A stretch of DNA of 64,000 nucleotides from Paraescarpia echinospica (lineage: Eukaryota > Annelida > Polychaeta > Sabellida > Siboglinidae), in the NCBI GenBank assembly GCA_020002185.1, contig CM034542.1:55752626-55816625 (forward strand), in the 5' to 3' direction. This document shows, one piece after another, positions 25,601 to 40,600 of this stretch (the first letter of the stretch is position 1; the number at the start of each line of letters is the position of its first letter). A program made the position numbers and the translations under genes. The notes under the pieces were generated by a model. That model worked only from the letters and a program-made list of their open reading frames with translations. It searched no databases and had not been told where the DNA came from.

Positions 25601-28600
25601 TTAGCCCTCCAATATTTAGGGAAGGTTATTGGATTTTTAGGTGCAATTTGAGGTTTTCGGTCAGCCTTGGGGGAGGGAGGTGCAAAGAGATGTGGAGAGC
25701 CTGAAGGTGGGGGTTTTATGGCGAGCCTCAGCACAGATATGTGTACAAAAAAAATTGACACAAATACCCTAGAAGGGCAGGTTTCATGTCTGTAGAAACT
25801 GTTGGGCTCTTGATATGGCAATGGTTTCCTTGTTAATTTTTTATGAGGTCATGGTTTTTTTACTCTGAATGGCAATCTTGTTAAATGTTGTTATGTCTAG
25901 TTAAATCTTGTTAAATAAGGTTAAATATTGTTAAACCTTGTTAAATAACTGTTCCACAGTTCCTGAACATGTTGAGTCTGATGGACTCACTGCGGATGAT
26001 GGCGGTAAATCAGCGGTACCGCAAGTACAACCCCGGTCAGCCGGTTAGCGCCAATGCCCCGGCCTGGTGGAAGTACGCTTACACGGCCATAGTGGAGGAG
26101 ACCATCAGACCATGGTCATGGGACCGCATCAAGAGGGTCAGGTAAGAGGGGTGGAGGGGACCATCAGACCATTCTCATGGGACCATCAGGCCATACTGAT
26201 GGTACCGCATCAAGAGGGTCAGGTAAGAAGGAAAGGTATGTAAAGGTGTCATTGGTGTAAAGAAGTCATTGGTGTAATGGAGTTGTTGTAATTGGGTTGA
26301 TGCTGTAAAGGGGACATTGCGGTAAATGGGTCATTGGTGTAAATGGTTAGTTTGTGTTAATTGGTCATTGGTGGAAAGAGGTAGTGTGTTTAAAGGTGTC
26401 ATTTGTGTAAGGGTGGATATTAATGTAAACCGATCATTTGTGTAAATGGGTCATTTATGTAATAGGGTTGTTAGTGTAAAGTGGTCATTCATGTAAACAG
26501 ATCATTAGTGTAAATTAGTCATTTTGTGTAAAGGGGTTGTTTATGTAGAGTCATTCTTGTAAATTGGTCATTCATGTAAATGGATCGTTCATGTAAAGGG
26601 ATCATTTGTGTAATGGGGTTATTCGTGTAAATGAATCAGTCGTGTAAGTGGATCATTCATGTAAATGGATCATTCATGTAAATCGATCATTCATGTAAAT
26701 GGATCATTCATATAAATGGATCATTCATGTAAGTGTGCAGTAGTTTGGTGGTATCTAACGGTGGTGATAGAAGTGAGTTTTTGTAGAGTTACAAAGCAGT
26801 GTCCTCTCCCTATTCAGACAGCGGTATCGGCAGTACAAGAACGTGTACAAACAACACCTGAAGCAGCCAAACAACGAGACGCTCATGAACCAGTTGCGCC
26901 ACCTGGAGGACGACCTTGACATCACCAACATCCTCATGGCTCGGGAACACGCAAAGCTCGAGGTATGTTAGGCACAACTGGGAATAACGAAGTGACAAAT
27001 ATTACTGGCTGAAGGAATTATTTTATTATATTGATAAATGTTTCTGTTATTAAAATTAGCGTTGTTCATACTTACATATGTTGGAGGAGAAACATTGTTG
27101 ATTAATTTATCTGCAAACTTTCTACGGTAAAATGAGACAAGCATTATGAAGACATTTTTATACCAGATTTGAAGTCTCAGCTACATTTAATTCAGTGTTA
27201 AACTCCTGTCGATAGTGCACACCTGATGAATAGCGGACATTATGTCTATAACAGGCAACTCTCTACAATGGACACTTGTCTACAATGGATACATGTCTAT
27301 AACATGCAACTCTCTACAATGGACACTTGTCTGTAATGGATACATGTCTATAACAGGCAACTCTCTACAATGGACACTTGTCTGTAATGGATACATGTCT
27401 ATAACAGGCAACTCTCTACAATGGACACTTGTCTGTAATGGATACATGTCTATAACAGGCTACTCTCTACAATGGCCACTTGTCTGTAATGGATACATGT
27501 CTATAACAGGCAACTCTCTACAATGGACACTTGTCTGTAATGGATACATGTCTATAACAGGCTCCTTTATCTACATATTCAGCATTATGTTGTTGGTAGT
27601 GTACAAGAGCAACATTTATTTTAAGTGTTTTTATTTAATTATTTTATTAAGCATTTATTAATTTTCAATAGACAATTATTTTTTATTTTAATATGTTACA
27701 TTATTTTTTTGATTTGATGAAACATTGTAAAGCACCCCATAAAATTATTTGGATGATGCACTATAGAAATGCATTATTTATTATTACATACACGATGGTG
27801 TACTATGGCTGAATCCTTCCCAGAGAAGTTGAGATGGGGTTCAATTGAATAAGTCTGCCAGGGAGTAAAGTGTAAAGCGCTTTGAGCAGTCCCGAGGACT
27901 GATAATGTGCTATATAAGAACTTACCTTTTAATTTTTAGTATTAATTATTACATACACTATTTTGACTGAATCATTTTGACACTGTCCCCGTGCAGTTGG
28001 CCCAGGAAGACCCCGACCTGGCCCACAAGAAGAAGGTGAAGCGGGGTTGGTGGGCGCAGCTGTGGGATGGGGAGGATGAGGTGGAGGAGATGGTCATCCA
28101 TACGCCCACCGCGTCCAGTCGTCTCAGCTGGCTGGACCATCTCACCCCCCAGGAGAGGGAGAAACTGTACAATGCTGTGGGGTACGACGAGAATGAGAAC
28201 ATAGAGCATATACCCCAGGTGAGTGACCACAGGGGGCGTCTCATGATAACGGTGATAAATATTTGTGTCTGGTCACTTGGGGATCATCTTAAAATATTGG
28301 TGACCAGTCACATGGGGATCATTTCAAAATAGTAGTGACCATTTAGGATCAGCATCTCACAATTACAATGACTGTTCACTCAGGGGGCGTCTCACAATAA
28401 TAATGACTGGTCACTCAGAGGGCGTCTCACAATAACAATGACTGGTCATTTAGAGGGCATCTCACAATAACAGTGACTGGTTACTCAGGGGGGGGTCTTA
28501 TGATAACAGTGACCAGTCACTCAGGGGGCATCTCACAATTATGGTGACTGATCACCCAGGGGGCTTCTCATGATAACTGATTGGTCATTTAGGGGGTATC

Positions 28601-31600
28601 TCTCAATAACAGTGACCGGTCGCTTAGGAAACATCTCACAGCATCAGTGACACATGACTTAGGGGTCATCTCACAATAGCAGTGACCGGTCACTCGGTTT
28701 GGTTTTCTTGATAACAGTAACTGGTCACTTAGGGGACGTCTCACAATAACAGTGACCAGTCACTCAGACGGCATCTCACAATAACAGTTACCATGTCTGG
28801 TCTCTTACGGGGTTGACCTCAAATTATATGAGTAGCTTGTCGCTTAGGGATCATCTCAAAATATCAGTGACCTGTAATCATCTCAAGATATACGTGACTG
28901 GTTAGGATTCATCTCAAACTATCAGAGAATGGTCATTTAGGGATCATCTCATAATATAAGTGACTGGCCATCATCTTTAATATTATTGATGTAATATCAC
29001 TGGGCATCGGGGTGGTATCAGCTGTTTTGTTTAACATTGTTCTTCAAAGTTAATCAATTGTTGAAGTTTCTCCACTTGCCTGCTGGAGTCTTTACGTTGA
29101 CATTGACTTGTTGTTGCAGTACGTGGCCCACAAGTTCACCCTGTGTCTGACGTCCTGCTCAGTGTCCCTGGTCAACTACGGCAAGGAAGTGCTCAAGGTG
29201 TCCGTCACCAACTTGATCACCAGCCTCGAGAACAGACCTGACTCAGGGGGCTTTGGGCAAGTACATGTAATTATTAATTAAGTAATTATTATCCCCGATT
29301 ATAATGATTATTTGTACATATTAAAATGATTATAATATGATGCGGTCAAAGAAACTCATATTATGATGAATTTATGTAAAACTCATTTTGTTATTTTTGA
29401 TAAAGTGTGTTGTCATAAATAGTTATAAAGAAGTTAAACTCGGATGACTCCTATGATAGCAACCAATTTTGGCTATAATAGAAGTCTCCTGTCCCATACA
29501 TTAAAGTGTAATTATTTTTGTTCTAAGTAGTGCATTGTGTAAAAAATTTTCAACTTGTATTTTATGTTTGTTGTTTATATGATTAAATAAATTATAACTG
29601 TATTATAATGTTGGTATGTATACGGGACAAATACATATTCTGATTCTGATTGTCCCACCTGTTTTTGGGGCCAACCTCCCTTCTCCCATTATGTTTTGAA
29701 AGTTCACCTATTTTTTAGGCGAAACTCCCATCTCCCACCAATTGTTTGGACCACTCTGCCACTTTGGCAACTCCCTTGTGTCATAGGTAAATACTGAGTA
29801 GCACCCAGATGATTGGGATTGCCATCAGGCACTTTGGTGTGGCCAAAAAAGTTCAATTTTTTATTTGGTATGACCCATTCCATACTGGGTATAAAATTGC
29901 ACAATTTCCACAAATAAAAAATAATCCTATCTACCTGCCATGTCTAGCCTAAACACAAATTGTAGTCTATTAAAACTGTATATATTAAAATTTAAAAATG
30001 TAATTTGTTTATGGATCTAATGAAAAAAGTACAGACCTTTCCATAAATGTGAGAGGCAATAAATTAATCTTTAGTACATGCACCAATTATTTTGGGGGTA
30101 CATTCTCAAATCTGCATGAGCACAATGCAAATATATTTTATTTTGAATTTGTTATAAAAGTCTGTTTGTTTCATAGTTTATAGGCCGCTATTGGTTATTG
30201 CTGTTTGTTGCTATAACATGGGACCAGAAGTAGTGATCATTTGGAGAGAGTTAAATAAGTCATACTGTCCTCTTACTGTGGATTGTTTCCTAGTCTCAAC
30301 TGAGAGAACCTGGGTTTGAATCCTACTGCGGTGTCGAACATTGGACACATTAGTTTGCTCTACATTGCTTCAGTTCACTCAGCTGTATGTATGAGTACCT
30401 GGCTATAGACAGTGGTGGATATTTGTGTACTAGTATTCTTCGCGCATTAATTACAGTGTGCCTGAATGCTTCCCAGAGACGTCGAGATGGTGTTCGATTG
30501 AACAGGTCCGCCAGAGAGTAAAGTGTAAAGGGCTTTGAGCAGTCTTGAGGACTGGATACTGCGCTGTATAATAACTTACCTTTTTTGATTGCAGGGTGTC
30601 GGCGAAGACAGAGAGTTTTGTGGTGGAAGGCGTATCCATAGAGAGAGAACTCATCCCTCTCATTACATCAGACATTGGAGTCTATGGTAAAGAGAATGCT
30701 GCCTTACACCCGCCAGGGGTTTGGAGTAGTGAACCAAGGGCACCTGCTATCACCATTATAGTGTTTCCACTGACCATTTAAGTTCTGCTATTGCCAGTTA
30801 TGACATTGCAAGCAGGGGGTAATCATTGCAAGCACGGGGTAATCATTTCCTGGTGGCGATCGTTTCCTGGCCTAAATCAAACTTAATGCCACCATGGCGC
30901 TCTCTTGTGAATGCATCACCATTTAGTTTGTTCACTGAAAAATTAACTTACATAACTCCCTTCATGTGTAAAAAAATACATTGCCAATTAGTATTTGTAA
31001 GTGAGAGGCCAATTGTCATAGGAAGTGACTGGATAGAGACAGGGACGAGTGAACCTTGGCACCTCAGAGGAGATGTATTTACAATTAGTAATTGAGAGGC
31101 CAATTGTCATAGGAAGTGACTGGATAGAGACAGGAACAAGTGAACCTTGGCACCTCAGAGGAGATGTATTTACAATTAGTAATTGAGAGGCCAATTGTCA
31201 TAGGAAGTGACTGGATAGAGACAGGAACAAGTGAACCTTGGCACATCAGAGGAGATGTATTTAGTATTAGTAATTGAGAGGCCAATTGTCATAGGAAGTG
31301 ACTGGATAGAGACAGGAACAAGTGAACCTTGGCACATCAGAGGAGATGTATTTATAATTAGTAATTGAGAGGCCAATTGTCATGGGAAGTGACTGGATAG
31401 ACAGGAACAAGTGAACCTTGGCACATCAGAGGAGATGTATTTATTATTAGTAATTGAGAGGCCAATTGTCATAGGAAGTGACTGGATAGAGACAGGAACA
31501 AGTGAACCTTGGCACCTCAGAGGAGCTGTATTTACAATTAGTAATTGAGAGGCCAATTGTCATAGGAAGTGACTGGATAGAGACAGGAACAAGTGAACAT

Positions 31601-34600
31601 TGGCACCTCAGAGGAGATGTAGTTACAATTAGTAATTGAGAGGCCAATTGTCATAGGAAGTGACTGGATAGAGACAGGAACAAGTGAACCTTGGCACCTC
31701 AGAGGAGATGTATTTACAATTAGTAATTGAGAGGCCATTTGTCATAGGAAGTGACTGGATAGAGACAGGAACAAGTGAACCTTGGCACCTCAGAGGAGAT
31801 GTATTTACAATTAGTAATTGAGAGGCCAATTGTCATAGGAAGTGACTGGATAGAGACAGGAACAAGTGAACATTGGCACCTCAGAGGAGATGTATTTACA
31901 ATTAGTAATTGAGAGGCCATTTGTCATAGGAAGTGACTGGATAGAAACAGGAACAAGTGAACCTTAACACCTCAGAGGAGATGTAGTTACAATTAGTAAT
32001 TGAGAGGCCATTTGTCATGGGAAGTGACTGGATAGAGACAGGAACAAGTGAACCTTGACACCTCAGAGGAGATGTATTTACAATTAGTAATTGAGAGGCC
32101 ATTTGTCATAGGAAGTAACTGGATAGAGACAGGAACAAGTGAACCTTGGCACCTCGGAGGAGATGTATTTACAATTAGTAATTGAGAGGCCATTTGTCAT
32201 GGGAAGTGACTGGATAGAGACAGGAACAAGTGAACCTTGGCACCTCAGAGGAGATGTAGTTACAATTAGTAATTGAGAGGCCATTTGTCATGGGAAGTGA
32301 CTGGATAGAGACAGGAACAAGTGAACCTTGGCACCTTAGAGGAGATGTATTTACAATTAGTAATTGAGAGGCCAATTGTCATAGGAAGTGACTGGATAGA
32401 GACAGGGACAAGTGAACCTTGGCACCTCAGAGGAGATGTATTTACAATTAGTAATTGAGAGGCCAATTGTCATAGGAAGTGACTGGATAGAGACAGGAAC
32501 AAGTGAACCTTGGCACCTCAGAGGAGATGTAGTTACAATTAGTAATTGAGAGGCCATTTGTCATGGGAAGTGACTGGATAGAGACAGGAACAAGTGAACC
32601 TTGGCACCTCAGAGGAGATGTATTTACAATTAGTAATTGAGAGGCCAATTGTCATAGGAAGTGACTGGATAGAGACAGGAACAAGTGAACCTTGGCACCT
32701 CAGAGGAGATGTATTTACAATTAGTAATTGAGAGGCCAATTGTCATAGGAAGTGACTGGATAGAGACAGGAACAAGTGAACCTTGGCACTCAGAGGAGAT
32801 GTATTTACAATTAGTAATTGAGAGGCCAATTGTCATGGGAAGTGACTGGATAGACAGGAACAAGTGAACCTTGGCACCTCAGAGGAGATGTATTTATTAT
32901 TAGTAATTGAGAGGCCAATTGTCATAGGAAGTGACTGGATAGAGACAGGAACAAGTGAACCTTGGCACCTCAGAGGAGATGTATTTACAATTAGTAATTG
33001 AGAGGCCAATTGTCATAGGAAGTGACTGGATAGAGACAGGAACAAGTGAACATTGGCACCTCAGAGGAGATGTAGTTACAATTAGTAATTGAGAGGCCAA
33101 TTGTCATAGGAAGTGACTGGATAGAGACAGGAACAAGTGAACCTTGGCACCTCAGAGGAGATGTATTTACAATTAGTAATTGAGAGGCCATTTGTCATAG
33201 GAAGTGACTGGATAGAGACAGGAACAAGTGAACCTTGGCACCTCAGAGGAGATGTATTTACAATTAGTAATTGAGAGGCCAAGTAATTGAGAGGCCAATT
33301 GTCATAGGAAGTGACTGGATAGAGACAGGAACAAGTGAACCTTGGCACCTCAGAGGAGATGTATTTACAATTAGTAATTGAGAGGCCAATTGTCATAGGA
33401 AGTGACTGGATAGAGACAGGAACAAGTGAACCTTGGCACCTCAGAGGAGATGTATTTACAATTAGTAATTGAGAGGCCAATTGTCATAGGAAGTGACTGG
33501 ATAGAGACAGGAACAAGTGAACCTTGGCACCTCAGAGGAGATGTAGTTACAATTAGTAATTGAGAGGCCATTTGTCATGGGAAGTGACTGGATAGAGACA
33601 GGAACAAGTGAACCTTGGCACCTCAGAGGAGATGTATTTACAATTAGTAATTGAGAGGCCAATTGTCATAGGAAGTGACTGGATAGAGACAGGAACAAGT
33701 GAACCTTGGCACCTCAGAGGAGATGTAGTTACAATTAGTAATTGAGAGGCCAATTGTCATAGGAAGTGACTGGATAGAGACAGGAACAAGTGAACCTTGG
33801 CACCTCGGAGGAGATGTAGTTACAATTAGTAATTGAGAGGCCAATTGTCATAGGAAGTGACTGGATAGAGACAGGAACAAGTGAAACTTGGCACCTCGGC
33901 AGATATGTATTTACAATTAGTAATTGAGAGGCCATTTGTCATAGGAAGTGACTGGATAGAGACAGGAACAAGTGAAACTTGCCACCTCGGCAGATATGTA
34001 TTTACAATTAGTAATTGAGAGGCCATTTGTCATAGGAAGTGACTGGATAGAGACAGGAACAAGTGAAGCTTGGCACCTCAGAGGAGATGTATTTACAATT
34101 AGTAATTGAGAGGCCATTTGTCATAGGAAGTGACTGGATAGAGACAGGAACAAGTGAACCTTGGCACCTCAGAGGAGATGTAGTTACAATTAGTAATTGA
34201 GAGGCCAATTGTCATAGGAAGTGACTGGATAGAGACAGGAACAAGTGAACCTTGGCACCTCGGAGGAGATGTATTTACAATTATCCAAAGTTAGCCTATT
34301 AATATATAGATTATGTGGTCTTATGAAGCACCAGTATCCAACTAGACAAGACATACATGGCACATACTTTATTATCACAGCATGTCTTTTAGCAGTAGTC
34401 TATACATGCCCATGTGGGTTTTGTAAATTGAGACGAGAGGTTTCTCCAGTTCTCATCTACATGCCAAGCAACTGCACCCGCCCATATCACAATCTCACGC
34501 ACCACTTTTCAACTTAATCAGAATATTGATTCTGATATTCTATACAAGTTCATATTCTTAAACCCTTTAAACTACATTTTTTACTGATTTTAAATTTACT

Positions 34601-37600
34601 AATTTTCTTCATCATACTGTACACTGGAGTTACCTGTTTAATTTTAATTCTTGGATAACATTTTGTTCCTGGTTTTAACTTGAACATTTTGTATATTCTG
34701 GACACAAAATTGCTACGCCACTGATGCCTGTTGTAGCGCCATCGAAGGTGACCCAAGTTTTCAGCGTGGAGTTTGAGAAGCGCCCTCTGCAATTGGAAGC
34801 TGACTTTGCCATCAGGATGAATGTCCAGCCAGTAGAGATGGTCTATGACGAGGTATTCAGGTTTACTTTCCAGGACAACAGAGTGAAATTTATTGATATT
34901 TTATCCGTCTTGGTTTATATGGCTTATGATAGAAATTTAACTCCTTAACTTATGATGCATTTAAAGAGAATGGTAGTGAAACATCTTGAAAATGCTCTTA
35001 AAATCATTAAGGTTATGTTTAATGATGGATTTTACTTATGAGCCCATTTAGTCTCATTGCCTTCATGAAAATGTTCCCAGGGAGCCATTTCACAAATATT
35101 CTTAAGAGCTATAGCTCTTTAAAATTGATTTAGCTCCTTAACTGTGATCTTGAATACTAAAAAATTTTGACACCAGGAGGTGCTAGTGGGACACTTTCTT
35201 TGGTATTTCACGGAAATACCAACTTTTGCAATTTGTAAAAACTCGTTAAATTTAACAATGGATTCTGTTTAAAGACCGATTTTCCTTAAGAGCTCATTAT
35301 ATTAGTGAAATGGTCCCCTGATCCCTAGTGTTGTCAACCCACATACTGCTAGGCGGTTTCATGAATCAGCTTAGGGATCATCTCAGAACATCAATGTCCG
35401 ATATCAGTGAAATTACTTTTGTTTGGGGGAGGGAGGTCAGAGCAGTGTCATCTGGAATCTTTCATTGGTATTTTATACTTCAGACCAATACTGTTAATAT
35501 ATTGGTATCATATATTGATATTATTATATCAATGTTTACAAACTTTCGTCTGAGGCCTTATGAAAGTACTTTCATCTGATATCGACATTCTGAGATGATC
35601 CCAAAGTAACTACTAAAGTAATTATAATAATAGTAACAACAAGGTACTTTCTATTGTGGCTGAATCCTCAGAAACCAAGTAATAATAATAATAGTAACAA
35701 CAAGGTACTTTCTATTGTGGCTGAATCCTTGGAAACCAAGCTCAGAGGCACATCAAAACAAACGACAAAAGGACTGGTCAATCTCAAAATCGATAGGGAG
35801 CTCACGGTGGATAAGCAAGGTTGTAAAGATAAGTTTGTTAATGATGGCAGACTACCAGGTAGTGTAATATTTTCAACTGATCTAACACTAAGAAGGAGCA
35901 TTTATTCCAAAGACCTAGTTCCAATGTTAGTACTGACTCTAGGTACAGATCTAACACTAAGAAGGAGCATATATTCCAAAGACCTAGTTCCAATGTTAGT
36001 GCTGACTCTAGGTACAGATCTAACACTAAGAAGGAGCATATATTCCAAAGACTTAATTCCAATGTTAGTGCTGAGTCTAGGTATAGATCTAACACTAAGA
36101 AGGAGCATATATTCCAAAGACCTAGTTCCAATGTTAGTGCTGACTCTAGGTACAGATCTAACACTAAGAAGGAGCATATATTCCAAAGACTTAATTCCAA
36201 TGTTAGTGCTGACTCTAGGTACAGATCTAACACTAAGAGGGAGCATATATTTCAAAGACCTAGTTCATATGTTAGTGCTAAGACTCTAGTTCATATGTTA
36301 GTGCTGACTCTAGGTACAGATCTAACACTAAGAGGGAGCATATATTTCAAAGACCTAGTTCATATGTTAGTGCTGACTCTAGGTACAGATCTAATGCTAA
36401 GGAGGAGCATATATTCCAAAGACCTAGTTCCAATGTTAGTGCTGACTCTAGGTACAGATCTAACACTAAGAAGGAGCATATATTCCAAAGAACTAATTCC
36501 AACGTTAGTGCTGACTCTAGGTACAGCTCTAACACCAAGAGGGAGCATATATTCCAAGACCTAGTTCCAATGTTAGTGCTGACTCTAAGAACAGATCTAA
36601 CACTAATAGGGAGCATATATTCCAAAGACCTAGTTCCAATGTTAGTGCTGACTCTAGGTACAGATCTAACACTAAGAGGGAGCATATATTCCAAAGACCT
36701 AGTTCTAATGTTAGTGTTGACTCTAGGTACTGATGTAACACTAAGAAGGAGCATATATTCCAAAGACCTGGTTCCAATGTTAGTGCTGACTCTAGGTACA
36801 GATCTAACACTAAGAGGGAGCATATATTCCAAAGACCTAGTTCCAATGTTAGTGTTGACTCTAGGTACTGATGTAACACTAAGAGGGAGCATATATTTTA
36901 AAGACCTAGTTCATATGTTAGTGCTGACTCTAGGTACAGATCTAACACTAAGAGGGAGCATATATTCCAAAGACCTAGTTCCAATGTTAGTGTTGACTCT
37001 AGGTACTGATGTAACACTAAGAGGGAGCATATATTTTAAAGACCTAGTTCATATGTTAGTGCTGACTCTAGGTACAGATCTAACACTAAGAGGGAGCATA
37101 TATTCCAAAGACCTAGTTCCAATGTTAGTGCTGATGCTAGGTACAGATCTTACACTAAGAAGGAGCATATATTCCAAAGACCTAGTTCCAATGTTAGTGC
37201 TGACTCTAGGTACAGATCTAACACTAAGAGGGAGCATATATTCCAAAGACCTAGTTCCAATGTAAGTGCTGATGCTAGGTACAGATCTTACACTAAGAAG
37301 GAGCATATATTCCAAAGACCTAGTTCCAATGTTAGTGCTGACTCTAGGTACAGATCTAACACTAAGAGGGAGCATATATTCCAAAGACCTAGTTCCAATG
37401 TAAGTGCTGATGCTAGGTACAGATCTTACACTAAGAAGGAGCATATATTCCAAAGACCTAGTTCCAATGTTAGTGCTGACTCTAGGTACAGATCTAACAC
37501 TAAGAAGGAGCAAATATTCAAAAGACCTAGTGCTGACTCTAGGAACAAAAAGTAAGTCAGAACTAGACGATCGAAGATGGATAATTTTTCTTACAGGAGT

Positions 37601-40600
37601 ATGTGGTTGGTTGCAGCATGCAGTGACAGAGGTGATTGCATTTTTCCAAGTTCCAAGTGTACGACTGAAGGACATGAAGAAGATAGCTCAGGCTGGTCTG
37701 GAACGATTCACCAGCATCAGTAGAGCTGGGCTCCAGTACGCCATTCAACAACACAAGGTAGGCCATGAAATAAGTGTGCAATACATAGTAATAATAATTT
37801 TAAGGTAACATTTTGCACTTAAATCTTTGGAAACCAAGCTCAGAAGCTCATAAATGCAAAAGGGTTAGTCAGAATCAGAATAATTGATTGCATAGGAGGT
37901 CTTAAATGAGGGCCACTGTGCAATAATGCTATCTCTGTATGGGTCTTGCTTGTAGACAGTCCACGTGTCCGTGAATATGAGGTCGCCCTACGTCGTTATT
38001 CCTGAGTATGGAACACTTCACAGGTTAGTGGGGTAGCTCAACCTCTGTAAACTCATTTACACTCATTTACACTCATTTCAGTCTTATGGTTTTTGTAAAC
38101 ACTGACACAGTTCTTACAAAATCTCATGTTATAGCAACTTGCAGTATTAAGATATTGCAAAGACAATGGATATGACTATGAAATGATTATCCGTGGATTC
38201 ACAGTGTACATATATATATATATATATATATAAATTATATAATATTTATATATATATATACTGGTTTATAATATACTAATTATTTCCCTACTTGTTTAGT
38301 TGTTTTGTTTGTCCATCAAATTGTATTGAATCTAACCAGGTCTGAATTTTGCCGTGGATGTCTAAATGATGCAGAATGGATTCTAGAAATGTTGTTTTTT
38401 ACTTTTTAACAGTAAAACAATTCTATTGATTTGTGCTTTTTTTGCTAGCATTTGGCATAACTGACACATAAAAAAAATGTCTTGACACAAAACATAAATG
38501 CTTTGACACAAAAACTGGTCTTTCAACATTTCTTGCAATCTCTATAATCAACATTTTCTTCCAGAGGTGGCAACGTGCTGGTGGTTGACTTTGGAAAGTT
38601 GAAGGTGGAGAGTGAGCTGCAGCCAAAGAATGTCTCACTGCAGGTTAGAGCTTAAAGTGGTATTGTTTTTCTCCCTGGTCCCTTGCGTGGTTGGTCCAGA
38701 TCACACGGTCCATTGTTCCCCTCTTGGTGATACTTTTCTAACTAGCCTGGAGACCATTTCACTGAGATAATGAACTAATAAGGAAAATCCATCACAAAAC
38801 AAAATCTTTTAAATTTAAGAAGCGTTTTAAAAATGAAAAAACCGCCGCTGTGTCACTGAGGACACTGCTTCTGTAACACACCAATAAAAGTGTCCCGATG
38901 GCGTGTTCTCGTGTTGACAGTTCTCAGCATACAGGATCACAGTTAAAGAAAACAATCAATTTTAAAGAACAAAACTGGGCCTGTGAGCCCACAAGAATGT
39001 AGCAAAATGGCTGCCTGATCTTCTGCAGTTGTCTGCCAAACACAGTTGTTCATCCCTGCCCTTTGGATATCTTTATTGACATTATCTTTCCATTTTAGTG
39101 TTGTTTTTTTCCTTCTCCTTTGGTCACCCTCTTCTCTTCTGTTAAGATCATCAAAGCGATCATATAAATGTTTTAATTTTGTTTAATATTTTGAAATTAG
39201 TGGAATCTTTTCACAGTGTAAAGGAACATGATCAGGCCACGTGGCTGTTGGTTTAGTTTTGACGACTACGGTAATAAATCTAGAAAACCTTTTATTGTCT
39301 GGGAAATATTAAGCGCCTTACATCACTGTTTATATGGTACAATACAAAATGTCATATTCTAATTTTCGTATTATTACTTTGACTTGGTCCTTTAATTTGT
39401 TCGTATATCTTACTTCAGGAGTGTACATTGTCAGAGGTAGAGAGCCGACTCTACGACAAGTTCAACATCACAATCACTGAAGTGAAGGCACTGCTCGCTG
39501 ACTCAGGTTTGTATCATCTTATAGAAGTTGTATTTGGACTGATTAATGATGGGATATCTGATAACCTGACCATGTTCAGTTATATCTGATAAGTTTTGCA
39601 GGATGTGTGCTCAAAGGTAAAACAGTTTGTTGTCTCTTAGAATCATTGAAACATTGAAGTCAATGTTATGTCACTGCAGTTATTCCTACTGTTATTTACT
39701 GTTAAATCAATTAGCAATTTTCTACACATGATGTATTATTTAAATGTCAAACTACAGTATTCTTATTTTGTAATACTGTGTACGGCAATGCTGCTCTTTT
39801 GGCACCGAGTTGTCTGATACGAGGCTGGGGATTAGAGGACAGGAACATAAAGTAATTATTCTATGCAGCCATACAAGATAGATATTCCATACTCTATGAT
39901 GTGAATGCAACAAACTCTTGGATGTCTGTTACAAGGGAAGCGATTCCACTAACACATCTTGGTTAATCAGCCCCAACTTTTGACATGCTTTTGGTAATGA
40001 ACTGTTGAACATGTTCTGTAGATCTCGTGAGGAGAAACACACATTGAAATGCACATAAATTAAAAATTGCCAGCAAAACTTATGCAATTATAAGCAACAT
40101 CTCACCCAGGCAACTTCTAACGTTTTCAAACTGAACATCAACTAATTTCTTAAATTGAAGTTGTTGGTGAGTGTCTTTGAGTGGTGCTTTGTCTCCAGCT
40201 GAAGACTGGCACACAGCACAGACAAAGCCAGACTCCGAGTACCACGTCCTGCCAAGTGTAGGCATGCATCTCGCATTCTTCAACACTGTCAAGAACGACT
40301 ACACGCGACTACCACAGTGAGTCACTCATACACTCACACACTACTTACTCAATCATTTATTCAGTCACTCGCACATGTAGATGCTTAGTCACTCAGTCAC
40401 TCACTCATTTACTCATTCACTCACTCAGTCACTCAATCACTCGCTCTCACTCACTCACTTAATCACTTAATCACTCAGTCACTCACTTAATTACTCACAC
40501 AGTCACTCACTTACTCAGTCTATGCTGACAACAACAGTACATTGCTGGGTTATGATCCATGTGTGGTTCACTGTTAAATGTGCTGCTTAAAATGCCTGTA

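Noticed and set aside
31000..34208. Series of 66-codon minus-strand frames every 91 bp
   Set aside because: Same frame restarted in each 91-bp unit; repeat artefact inside intron 14.
35838..37675. Several 116-231-codon frames on both strands with a 23-residue period
   Set aside because: Artefacts of the 69-bp array. Only the final segment from 37617 on + is exon 16.
40317..40330. AP-1 site cluster in the CACT repeat
   Set aside because: Only the first unit (the donor itself) contains TGAGTCA; the others differ.
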